Shown: piece by piece, positions 11,568-22,239 of the stretch | How positions within the stretch are numbered: the stretch's first letter is position 1 | How the letters are laid out: every line of letters begins with the position of its first letter | From: Paramacrobiotus metropolitanus | Taxonomy: Eukaryota; Tardigrada; Eutardigrada; Parachela; Macrobiotidae | DNA length: 64,000 nucleotides | Direction of reading: 5' to 3' | Assembly: GCF_019649055.1 (NCBI RefSeq) | Contig: NW_026570372.1 | Location: 62,001-126,000 of the forward strand | Translations under genes and position numbers: made by a program | The notes under the pieces: model-generated | What the model was told of the DNA's origin: nothing | Seen by the model: only the letters and a program-made list of their open reading frames with translations | The model's database searches: none

Positions 11568-12294
11568 TACTAGTATTATTACATAATGCTCTCTTAATTA
11601 AATCGGGAATAAAATGAGTAATGTATAGCAACGGCAAGCAACTTGACAACCAACCATGACCAAGAAACCTATGGATCTGCATAAATCTTTCTACACTTAA
11701 TTAGTATTTCATTCGATCTCACTCATTCGTATTCTGTACTTCGTACCACAGTCCATAGTAAATACCACAGATACGATTCTCGCCCGGATGGCGCCCCGTG
11801 GCGGCTGGAAGCCGTTAGCCCAAGCTACGTCCAGAAGTCATCGTAGGCGCGTAGAAACAAGTGCTCATCTCGGCACTTTTTAAACAGCGCGCGTTTGCAA
11901 ACTATGCTGTTTGTTAGTGCGGCAGATACATGAAAATTAACAGCAAACTAAGCTCTACAAACGAGGCTACAAATGTGTGATGCAAATATTTACATTACTC
12001 CTAAATTAGGCGCCAGTGCTATGGCCGCCGCACTACAATACCGCCCATATTACAGCAGACGAACAGAAACAGGTCTAATGCGTAGTTCTCCTGTTGGCGC
12101 ACCGTAAAATCCCTGTTGTTAGTGACGTCAAAATGACACACTGCCAGTCTGCAAGCCTGGCGAGAACCACGCGGGTACTGTATTTGTTTGCAATATTACA
12201 ATGCAGATGTGTTGCGCGATAGGCCCTGCACACTTGTCGTATGCCTTGTATGAGATTTTGAAGATCGCTCCGCTCTCTTTATACAACTTGCTGG
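11568..12294. other. Intergenic DNA with a copy-A-only insert
   Basis: About 11774-12170 has no counterpart in copy B, where the sequence passes straight from gattct to tgggtatttgtttgc. The stretch includes a GC-rich block (cggatggcgccccgtggcgg). No gene was recognised. Confidence 0.4.
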
Positions 12295-14053
12295 ATGGCA
12301 CGCAAAGCCTTTTTATGTAAACATTATGTTTTTGCAACATCGAAATCCTCACACTCACAGTATATCACTAATCTTCGCAATGCTTTAGATGACTTTTCTT
12401 TTATTCGAATTTGTGTTCAACTGTTGCTTTGCGCAGTTCTACACTGGGTTAGCACGTGTCCTGTTGCAGTACAAAGACGCACTTCTGCAAGATGTTCAAT
12501 GGTTAACACAGCTACTGCAACAACAACGCTAACAGCTATCACGCCAGACTCAACGTCCGCCGAGAAAAGTCGTAATTGTAAGACCTGCCGCTACGTCTAC
12601 GCTCTGTCCTACCCTGTCCGAGCCCCTGTCCCGCACCCGGACATTTCGCCGCACTCAAAACCGACGCGCGACTTTTCTTGCGACTTCCGCAGCAAATGAA
12701 TTCGCCGCGCTTAGTTTTTAAAGGTTTTTCAGTTTTTATCTAAACTTTTCTCAGATTTTAAGTCTTCCTAGATTTCTAAGGCATTTTACTTAGGTCCTTT
12801 CTTAGGTTTTCTTTGGTTTCTTAGATTTTTTGTTTTTTTTTGTTTCTTGAGTGTTCTGGTACGCCTAGTTTTTGTACAACTGATTGTCGAAATATCTCTC
12901 CGCTGAAACATCCTCGCAACGATATGTCTGTGCGCCGAAACGACCTTGCGACGAAATGTCTGCCGGTGTGATATCCTCCCACCTACATGTCGCGCTACGA
13001 GATGACCTTGCGGCGAAATGTCTGTGGCCTAATGTCTTGCGACTAGTTATCCTCGGCGTAATGTCGCCTTGCCAAAACTGCTTGAGTAGTTCAACAAACA
13101 AAAACATTTTAAGCATTGTTATGATTGTTCTAAATCATTCGTTGAGCCTTTGAACGGCACGCGAATTAAACGCCAACCGCGCATAGAATTAAATGTGCGA
13201 GTACCGTAATTTATGTACTCGTGCGTTTTTAGTGGATGATATCATTAAAGAGTCCTGGAGCACTCTAAAAGACGACAGGATCACATTGAATTTTTCTCAC
13301 ATGGATCAAAACGCAACAATTTTAGATCCATATCCTGGTAATCTAGTGTACCAGCCCAGAGCGGGGGAAAGTCTCATTCTGACTTGTGAGGCATCCACAG
13401 AAAATACGCACGGTGTGTCTTGGAGTCATCTCGACCGAGTGATATTCGACAAAGGGAGACGCGTCGTTGATGACGGGGTCGATAATCAGTTCTATAACGT
13501 AACTCACTGGGGTCAAGTTGGGATTTTTGCTATTGTCCGTGTGTCTCTACAGTCGGAAGGAGAAGTTGTATGCTGGGAAGAATCAACCCGCTTTGGATAC
13601 AAGCAAATTGTTTCGTTAAAACGCTTCAGTATTAAACCGCAGATTACCCGAGCAGTGGAAGTATTTGCTCAGTCCATGCCACAGCAATCAGTAATGGAAG
13701 GTGACATTGTCTCTTTCTCATGCGCAATTCGGCTCCCCTTACCGCAACGCACCATCGACAATCTGGCCAACTGCATCATGTGGCGTTTAAATGGCGAAAC
13801 AAGATGGGCTCCTACAGAGGAGCCGTATTGGTCGCATTTTGCACGTAGCAAGCGCGCTTGGGCATTTAGTGGAAAACCATATTATTTCCATAATATTACA
13901 AACGTTTTTGGCCGAAAAATTGTGTACCAGATGGACTTCCATTTCTTAACACCTAGAAGAAGCGGCAACGTTGAATGTTGGTTCAGACCCCATGGTACCA
14001 CTCATGACTGGATTATGCAGTCCACTACATTGACGGTGAATTCGCGAAGTTAA
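12295..14053 (+). CDS. Secreted two-Ig-domain protein (copy A)
   Basis: Exons 12295-12577 and 13233-14053 give 367 codons plus stop. The donor is GTAAGA and the acceptor is TTTTTAG, phase 1. A hydrophobic segment (L-L-L-C-A-V-L) and a Thr/Ser-rich linker precede two Ig-like domains. Domain 1 has Cys in L-T-C-E, Trp in V-S-W, and Cys in V-V-C-W. Domain 2 has Cys in F-S-C-A, Trp in I-M-W, and Cys in V-E-C-W. There are several N-x-S/T sites and no C-terminal membrane segment, so a secreted product is inferred. Compared with copy B the N-terminus has about 38 extra codons from an insertion after ATGGCA, so here the hydrophobic segment is internal and the true start is uncertain. Ligand and role are unknown. 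Confidence 0.65.
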
Positions 14054-14696
14054 CGCCTGTCGGTTGGCGCACGGAGGATGCGTTGCGGGCTGGACCGCTT
14101 GCATGATTGACCAGTGTCCAGTCGAGGAAGGCCATTATGGCGTAACGATACGGATGGGATGCATTTGCCGGTGTCTTGGGAAGCCATGTTGTGGGTTGTG
14201 CAGCCGGGACCCTTCCTGATTGTGAAGTAGTTTGGGTATATTTAACTTGTATTGCTGGATATTAATTGTAAATGAAATTATGATAGTGTGAAAGTTTTAT
14301 TATCGTTTGACATTTCTAGTATTTTTATTTTCAATCTACTACGTACTGTTCGTTTGCGGTAAATTGATACAAAATTTCCAGTACGGAGCACCACGTTTTG
14401 CATAGCTTGCTATTCATTACTTGTAACGTGAAGTAGTTGATTTGCTAGCAAGTACAGAGATTATTCCCAAGCAGATTTTTAACCGCTTTTTGTCGCCATT
14501 TTAAGGCATCTACAACATACCGGTAATATAAAATTAAATGTGCTTAATTTTGCCGGGCAATCGATAGACAACGGAAGTTACAGTCTTACAGGAATACAGT
14601 TACTGAAAAAAAACGGATTGAGTTCGCAAATTACTACGCACGTGCTATGTAAACTTTACCCTTCATAAAACAATTTGTACAATGTCAGAACATTTT

Positions 14697-14909
14697 TCAT
14701 GAAGGCTCAGAAAACTGATATTTTTTGGTAGGAAGTGCATCTTTTGAAGAGCACATGCGGCACGTACTGGCACTTGTAAATTGCCTATGAACTGCATTCT
14801 TCCTGCTGACTGCGGCATTTCCCATAAAGAAGTCATACGTCTTCAGTTTGTGGAAACTGGAGAGTAATAACACGGGCAACCGTTGCTTATGATGCAACCG
14901 TAATGTCAT
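14697..14909 (-). CDS. Conserved minus-strand ORF, unknown (copy A)
   Basis: Shares about 50 codons with B 63046-63351 (L-P-V-L-L-L-S then F-H-K-L-K-T-Y-D-F-F and C-R-M-C-S-S-K-D-A-L), with one block present in A and missing in B without a change of frame. It lies between the Ig gene and the small secreted-protein gene. No family was recognised; it may be a non-coding stretch that stays open by chance. Confidence 0.2.
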   Translation of the reverse strand: MTLRLHHKQRLPVLLLSSFHKLKTYDFFMGNAAVSRKNAVHRQFTSASTCRMCSSKDALPTKKYQFSEPS

Positions 14910-14977
14910 CTCTGCTTTCTCAAGCCCGGATGATATTGTCGTGTATTTTTAAAGAATATTAAACTATCCAAAACAAT

Positions 14978-16420
14978 ATGTATACCGGGATTTCGATTGT
15001 GGACCGACTGAGGATACTTGTCGTTGTCACAATGGGATGTTATGTTTTATCACTCAGTGGCGCTTTTGGCTTTCCTTCCGTCTTGCGATCAAAGGTCAGG
15101 CAGCGGAGCGCCAACATGTCTTTCTATTTTGTCGCAAAATTGCGTTACTTTCGCTAGCTGAACACAAAAATTGAGCTTTTTTGGCATACATGTTTTGGAA
15201 GGGAAATTAAGCGTTATGTGCGACAGCTGCTGTTGTAGGATAACCTGAACTTACCCTTAAATGAGATGCTCAGTTTGGGTTATGATGAGGAAATCTTTTT
15301 ATTTAATTCTTACAGATAAACAACAGAAAGTATGATGAGTCAGCGTAACGCATTGTTCTGTTTTTCATTTAACCGATTGGTGTTACTTTTTTGTTACTGA
15401 ATGCAAATTTTAGAAGGACCTCGAAGAAGTAGTGCCTTATCTGGATGATTTATTGAAAGCCAACGGTAAGATTTTCGCAGTTTTAGTACGAGAATTAATT
15501 GTATCTGTACTGCAAATATCAACGATCGTCTTTCGTGGTACAAATATTTATTATTGTATGCACACAAATCATATACACACCAGTATCTAATAAACTTGTT
15601 TATGGAATATAGTGATAGTTGCATAAATCTGAAATATGCAGTTCACTGCTTTATTTTTTACCTACGCAGCTGCGCTCGCTCCGTGTCTAAAACATTTCAC
15701 CTTTTGTTACGCTGACAGATTTGCGCGCTTTACTGCGCCAGAAACGGGATGGCTATGGAGCTTCCGTAGGCATCAGTGGTTACGGAGCTTCCGTAGGGAG
15801 CCGTGAGGGTGGAGCGTACGCCGCCGGAATGTCACCGACGATGATTGCTATGCTAATCAATGCTATCAACCAAGCCCGTTAGTATTACACATGACCTTTC
15901 ACACGGCTAAATTTTAGACAACGAAAAAATGTTGATATCAGAGTGGTTTTGTTACAGTTGCTCAGTCAGCTACTACTCCCGCAGCTTCAGGTACGATCAT
16001 ACGTTCCATGCACCATATGCAACTTTAGAAGAAATCGAATTATGTATTTCTTGATTAGGCGGTGGGGATAATCCGCCACCTGCAAGCGCTAATTCCGGTG
16101 CATCTCCGAACACAGCAGCATTAAGTACGTTGAAATATATGGACATTCTGTGGGTAGTTGCCACTGTGTTTGATGTTTTTCGTTTTGGTTTATGTTGGAT
16201 GCAGTCAACAGTTTACTTCCACGTAAGTCTCGGCGAATTTTTGTTACTCAAAACGTGGTTGAAATGGACGGAAGTTGTAACCGTTAACGTTGTTGCAGTT
16301 TTGATGAATCCTTACGGTGGAAGTCCGTATGGGGGATATCCCATTCGCGGTGGTGATAACGATGACGATCCCAATGCGTTTCTACATTCCGCCGACATAG
16401 TCCGATCTATGGCACAATAA
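14978..16420 (+). CDS. Small secreted Gly/Ala/Tyr-rich protein, 6 exons (copy A)
   Basis: Exons 14978-15094, 15414-15465, 15719-15877, 15958-15990, 16059-16124 and 16299-16420 give 182 codons plus stop. Every junction is GT-AG and in phase (0,1,1,1,1). Exon 1 encodes a signal peptide with a hydrophobic core and a likely cut near S-G-A/F-G. Exon 3 has L-R-Q-K-R, a possible dibasic processing site, then twice G-Y-G-A-S-V-G. Later exons are Pro/Ala/Ser-rich and then Tyr/Gly-rich, ending with an acidic patch (D-D-D). If the donor GTTAGT at 15878 is not used, the frame ends at TAG 15880-15882 (110 codons). The precursor might be a neuropeptide-like or matrix protein; I do not recognise the family. 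Copy B shows exons 1-2 only. Confidence 0.6.
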
Positions 16421-16547
16421 AGCTAGCACAGCTGGCATAACGTGATCTAACAATTGTAAGCGGTAGGTGCATGTAAGATCAAGTAGTACTTTCTTACCAG
16501 TAGTAAAGTACGCGTTGTATGATTTCACTACATATTGTAATGATAAC

Positions 16548-16553
16548 AATAAA
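16548..16553 (+). terminator. Candidate poly(A) signal AATAAA
   Basis: A canonical AATAAA about 128 nt after the stop codon of the six-exon secreted-protein gene, and a plausible 3' end for it. Confidence 0.4.
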
Positions 16554-18633
16554 AAAATAATTAATATATTAAGTAATTTATAATGATTTGTATTTGTATA
16601 ATCCTGTGCACTAATAATCCTGCGTATAATCCTGTGTATATGTATCCTGTGCACTAATGATGTGTATGCGGTAGTAGTGAATTAAATTTAATAAGAATTA
16701 CCCGATATTAACGTAAATGTGGGGCGCGGAGTTGGTATTGTTGGTATCGTAATATCATTAGCATGCAATAATTTTATGTTGGTTTAGATTTTAATTTTGT
16801 AAACGCCTTAATTATTACTACCGTAAACAAGTAGAACCTTTATAACAGAATTAATGCTGTTGTGGCGCAAAGTAAGCGAAACGGTAAAATTGCTGTAATA
16901 CATACAGCTTGCAAGAACTTGTGCAAAAAACGTTTTGTTTATATATGACTTACTTGCAAGACTGCGTCGTATTTTAAACCTCCGTTACGTTATCCAAAGA
17001 CCTATGCAATAGAGACTACTGCATTTTTACCTTACCTTTACCGGGTGCTTAATTTAATGCCACGCATCGATTTTACTTTGCAGGAAGAGGATCCACACGA
17101 ACGACTATAAAGTGATTTCAATTTTAATTTATACTTCAAGTTCAAGACGATGATGCGCCTTAAACTGCAACCACTTTTTATTTCGAGTTTCTTGTGGATC
17201 TGCTCTACATCTCCCTAATTTTAAATATTATTCTGGATTTTGCAAGTAAAGAAAACAGTATGGCTGCTCATGTAATTAGGTGTCGGGTGTTGAATTAGCG
17301 TGAGTAGAACAATCTGGGCTTTCTTGTAAAACCACAATAAACCAATGTGATGAATCAGGACACTTGTGCGGCGTACTTTAAGAAATGCGTCGTCACAGTC
17401 CTTCCGGAAAAGGAACAAAACAATAACTTAGTCAAAATTTTGACTTGTCAACAAATAACAATTTCGTGGTATAATGGTTCGTCTTTAGATTTCTGTTTAC
17501 TTATTACATAAGCAGAAATATTCCCTACAGAAGCCGTACAATATTACATCACCCTCTCACGCTCTTTGCCCATATGATCGGCATTTGCACCACGAGTCCA
17601 AAGCAGCCGGTGCCGCTGGACACATGATCACAAGATAAAATTAACATATCATGTGTTCGCCGGTGAACGCCCCGAGCTTTCAGGATTATAACGTGGCAAT
17701 GTGGTCATCTATGGAGGCGATGATTTAGCCCAAAGGATACGCAGGCATCTTCATAACTTCAAAAACAACGGTTTTATAGGTCAAGACTTTTAGGATTAAC
17801 CGTGATACCCTACATTTCGTGCCACCCAACGCGCAAACATGTTTTTCTCGGTTGACATTTAAACCGCTGATCTATTTAAACCGTTCTCGGTCAAAACAAA
17901 AATTTGATAATAATATAAAGTCGGTATCGAAGAAAAATTAAAAATATTAAAAAACTGAAGAGAAGAATTAAAAGAATTAAGAAAACAAAAACAAAAAACA
18001 ACAACAAACAAAAACAAGGAAAACAAGGAAAGTGTATTATGTATAATTCATGATGAACCCAAAGCTTAGATCACCTGTTAATTCTCGATGATGTCTTACG
18101 CAAATATAGCGCATGAAAGGTCACTGCTTTTTTCTCCAACCAAGTAACACATGTTGCTAATTAAAATTTGTATTCGATCTCGACTTGTTTATAATAACTT
18201 TTTCATTCCGATTTTATCAAATACGCTGATGTTTTTTTCATGACTTTGCCAACGTTATTCGCTGATCTTTGTAAAACACAAAATCAAGACGTTAAAAATA
18301 ACGTCCAAAAGGACCAGCAGCAACTGCCTTTCTCAAAGGTCGTCAATTACAGCCCAGAAGAAAACTCTGCTGTAACACTTCGTACGTAATACGGGATATT
18401 TTTATATGTACATATATTATTAACGACCCAAATATAGTCAGATCTTTAAATAATGCGTTAGGAGCACGGAGAAGCGCCAGTTTTTCCAAGTGGGCAGAAA
18501 ATGCAAAGCAAAACATTCCATTAACGCATTTCAAGGAAATCCCATTAAGCGCGACACACACACGACGTAGTAGCGTCGGCCGGTAGACGGCTGTGGGCGC
18601 GCGCGTATTTTTAACAGCTGGTTGGCGCGCCCA
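16554..18633. other. Intergenic DNA, no gene recognised
   Basis: AT-rich with short frames only. A purine-rich low-complexity tract (gaagaattaaaagaa, then aacaaaaacaaaa) lies at about 17930-18030. At 17466-17485 the text cgtggtataatggttcgtc resembles the 5' part of a tRNA but no T arm follows. Confidence 0.4.
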
Positions 18634-18817
18634 TTAGAACAAGATGGGCCGTTTGGCGCACTGCTGTCCACATCCGTTGAAGATGCATTCCTCCCCCGCG
18701 GCGCAGTCCTGTGCCGAGCGGCACCATTCCGTGCATGCCGCACGGTGGCCTCGGTTCTGGACACGTTCCAGCAGGGCCAGGAGGTTGTGCTCCGGCCGGT
18801 GATCTCTTGCCCGGCGC
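18634..18817 (-). CDS. WAP-like cysteine-rich terminal exon
   Basis: On the minus strand an acceptor (tttatctattgtag) opens a 61-codon frame ending at TAA 18636-18634. Its C-terminal part reads C-T-E-W-C, then D-C, then G-E-E-C, then N-G-C-G-Q-Q-C, the spacing of the last part of a whey acidic protein (four-disulfide core) domain. Upstream is G-K-R, a possible processing site. WAP domains are usually secreted protease inhibitors or antimicrobials; here only the last exon is seen. The exon is markedly GC-rich against its surroundings. Upstream exons are not established. The signal-peptide-like exon at 20977-21064 ends in phase 1 while this exon needs phase 2, so another exon would be required. 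Confidence 0.5.
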
Positions 18818-20976
18818 CCTACAATAGATAAAAAACTGAATTTTAATACTACTAAATAACCACCAAAATATTAAAAAATGCTGGGCGGCTCTTTATACTT
18901 GTTGATTAATCAAAATTAAACGTTGGAAATAACCAGATTTGCTATCCTTTCAAGGGTTAAAAGGTGAAGTATTTATAATAACAAATTTATTTAACAGATA
19001 CCAAGAATGTTAAACTCTGATTCTGCCTTTCATCCGAACCTGATTTTTTATTTAGTTGGTAAAACAGTGGCGTGCAGCGAAGACTAATTATAAGTAATGT
19101 ACAGTACTTATTGTGAGGTTTTAGTTAGGCACAGTTTGTACAATACATACTGTAACATACGATCATGCAGTAGAAGTACATGTTATTCAACTATCTGTAA
19201 TTTATAAAGATAGCTTTAAAATGCTCGGCACACGTACAATAGACTTGCAATCAGTTACTCCTAAATTATTTTTTGCAAAACTACAACTTGATTAGGAGTT
19301 TTTTGCAGGCGGTGGTAGCACACGTTGCATTATCACCAATGTTATGTGTACAGATATAATCCGCATCCGCGGTTGCAAATTTCACATGTACCAATTCTGC
19401 AATAGCAGTTAAAATTAATTTCGGTTGAAGAAATGTAAGAATGATAGGAAGTCCAAGGACTTAGGACTGATACAAGAAGTCCCGAACGCCCGAAGGCGGT
19501 AGCCGCATGTATTTCTTTGTAAGTAATACTAATTATAATGCGCTGTGTAATGTAGCATTGCACTTGTGTACTCATACTGAAACTGAAAAGAACACAGAAA
19601 ACAGAATTATCGGAAACATCTAAGTGATTCACGGCATAAATGACAATTACAGTTATCTCACACGGAACAGACTTCCGTAAACAACTTAGTGACTTTCGGA
19701 ACGTGTAAAGGTCAAGTCCTACAATTGCTACACACCTTCGCGTATACAGTACACCTCCATCGAATTGGCGCTGTATCGGTTTTCCGACACTTGCAAGCAG
19801 TCCTTATCGAACGATTCACAATCCAAACTCTGATCGGAACTGGACGGGAACACTATGACTCCCATCTGACAAGTCCATCCAGGGTCGCAGGCCACTTTCT
19901 AAGCACAAATGCACCGACGTTTCAAAGTAGCATCCCCGTTAATGTTTGCGATATTGGTATAGTTAGGTACAATTACACTGCAATTTGTTTCTTCCGCTAA
20001 TATTCAGTCATTCGTTCAGTCGAGCGTCAAAAAAAAACAAAACGATTGTTAAACTTCAAACTGATAGAAATTTTATGAATTACAGTATTGAGCAAGATTT
20101 GCTCAAGATTTGCTCAAGATTTGTTAAGGTAAACGCACAAAAGTTTCCCACAACAGAAAGCACGCGTTACTGATCAACTGCAGCTGTTTAAAAATTATAT
20201 ATTAATTTTGTTTTAAATTTTCTTACTCTGAGCGTCACTTACGGTTGAGGTGCATGCTTTCTGTATTATCCTGTCTTCTTCGAGGGGAATCACACCTAAA
20301 ATTTTCCATTAATTAGTACCATGTTTCTGTTAAGCGTTATGTTTCAAATGCACGTGCGTTTTGAAATAAAGTTATGTAAATAACTATGTAAACAGAAACA
20401 TCATTGATCTGATAAAAGTAAAACATCTGAGGTAAATGTAAATGCGGGTGCAAATGCAAAAGCAAATGCAAAAGACAATTGATCGGTTATCGAAAGTCAC
20501 TGGCACTGCGACGATGCCTTTATTGTTATGTCTTTCTGTTAAATTTGATTGCTTCTAATTTTTGGCTCTAAATCAACTTTCTGATAAGCAGCTCTTCTTC
20601 TGAAAAACGCACGATCGATTAAAGCTCCCATATCTGTGGCAGATGCCATACTCTTTACTCTTGCCGGTTTATTTTAACGTTACGAAACATTTTTCCTATG
20701 GCTAAAAGGAGACTACACGGGATATTCCTAACTGACCCCAATCAACACATGGTCGCTGCCGATTTCCCATGCAAAAACATCTATCTTTTCCTTACGGGGC
20801 GTTGGCAGGAATAAAGTTTTAGTACATATAAGTACTTAGTATACATACGAAATGATCAGTTACCCGTATTTAAGCAAATTATTTGGTTAACTACAAATAA
20901 ATCGTACATATACGAAATTTAACAATACATGTGCAACACACAATAATTATATCAGTGGTTTGCGAGTAAACATTAC
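18818..20976. other. Long intron or intergenic DNA
   Basis: No coding exon could be supported. The 103-codon plus-strand frame at 19689-20000 and the 96-codon minus frame at 19342-19632 show no recognised motif. If the WAP exon and the signal-peptide exon belong together, this is intronic. Confidence 0.35.
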
Positions 20977-21064
20977 CTGCTGAAATCGATGCAATAATCA
21001 TAAATAGCACTGGTGATATAAAAATCAAACGGTACGGGAGATTCGGCACCTGCAGATCTACCAT
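20977..21064 (-). CDS. Possible signal-peptide exon
   Basis: ATG at 21064 starts a 29-codon stretch with a strongly hydrophobic core (L-I-F-I-S-P-V-L-F-M-I-I-A) ending S-I-S-A, followed by a GTAATG donor in phase 1. An upstream in-frame ATG at 21121 is also open. It could be the first exon of the WAP-like gene or of an unrelated secreted protein. Confidence 0.3.
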
Positions 21065-22239
21065 GATGAAGACGAGAATCAGCGATAATTTTTGTCCAAA
21101 TATTCCGCTTAAGGAGTCCAAGAATTATCGCACAGCGTTATACAACAGTGATATTACATCAAATACCACTGTTCGCAGCCCACTGTTCGGCACAATTCCA
21201 AATACACAGTCACACAGAGCAACTAACGCTTCGACAGAACTTAAATTATAATCTGTTTCCGGTGGGGAAATAATGAATGCAGCTATTGTTGGGTGAAAAG
21301 AAAAATAAAAAAAATAATTGCGGGAGCGCTTAAATATCAACGTATTCGATGAATGAATGCAACGGTTTAGCTGGAGTGGGTAGAGTTATATCAGGAAGTC
21401 AGAAGTCTTGTGATACTCATAGAGAATTCGCAAAATAACATGGCTCGTGTAGACGTGTATGTCTTGTGAGGCTGGATCATTATACCGCGTACATGCACTT
21501 TTATCCAAGCGCACCAATCAAAAAACATTCTCTGCCGTTGATTATTATCGGAATAAGCTACAAAGTTCCCCGTGGGTTATTGACGTTCAAGTTCTACAAA
21601 TTTTTCAGACAGAAAAGCGAATACTTAACAGTAAAAGGTTTGAAAACAAAGATAGCCAAAAGTTAACGTCTTTATTAACTTTTACTTAAGAACCCTTAAT
21701 ATGTCTGACAATTTCATTTTGCCATTCACAATATAATCCCTGTTATTCGTATTTAATACATATTCGCATACATCAATATGTGTTTAAAAAATATGTTTGA
21801 AACGTAAAACGCAGCATCGTTATTCAGATACGTGCGATGATGTGAATACGGTCTGTGCAGCACGTTGTGAATAGTCTCCGCAGTATTCATACAGGGCATA
21901 CTTTAAAACATTTTTCGCACGTGTACGGTACAATTTCAACGTATGTATTGTAACACACCTTGATGCATCGCAGGCGTGTTGCATACCGGCATTTATTGAT
22001 TGCTTTACATGGACAAACTTCGTTGCGCTAGTTCTGTTAACTCCGTAGTTCACAAATTTGCACATATCTCGTATACATAATCACTGGGAGCGCAAATCCC
22101 GTTACAACTATGGTAATAATTATTCATACTTCAACGAATGTTTTTGATGATCCGAATTTGAGGTTATAATTTTACTTGGTTTCTGGTGACCACCATGCCG
22201 TAGCAAGATTGGGACTTCTGTCCTTCTGTCACATTTGCA
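21065..22239. other. Intergenic DNA upstream of IFT54
   Basis: Frames of up to 81 codons exist on both strands (for example 21459-21689 plus, 21820-22065 minus), none with a recognised motif. The promoter of the IFT54 gene should lie at the right end, but I see no defined element. Confidence 0.35.

Larger units (their letters stand above)
1..15640 (+). repeat. Segmental duplication, copy A
   Basis: This segment matches copy B (about 28787-63906) in order and orientation. Anchors are A 1 with B 28787, A 3799-5355 with B 31927-33602, A 9600 with B 36720, A 11310 with B 58770, A 13233 with B 61549 and A 14978 with B 63299. Coding exons are close to identical; the 273-codon Ig exon differs at about 18 residues. 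Non-coding DNA differs by many small indels and by whole insertions. The left edge lies outside the window. The copies could be a real tandem duplication or two haplotypes joined by an assembler. Confidence 0.9.

Noticed and set aside
17461-17490. tRNA-like text cgtggtataatggttcgtc
   Set aside because: No T arm or acceptor pairing follows within 80 nt.
20977-21064. Direct splice of this exon to the WAP-like exon at 18817
   Set aside because: Phase 1 donor against phase 2 acceptor; a direct join would shift the frame.
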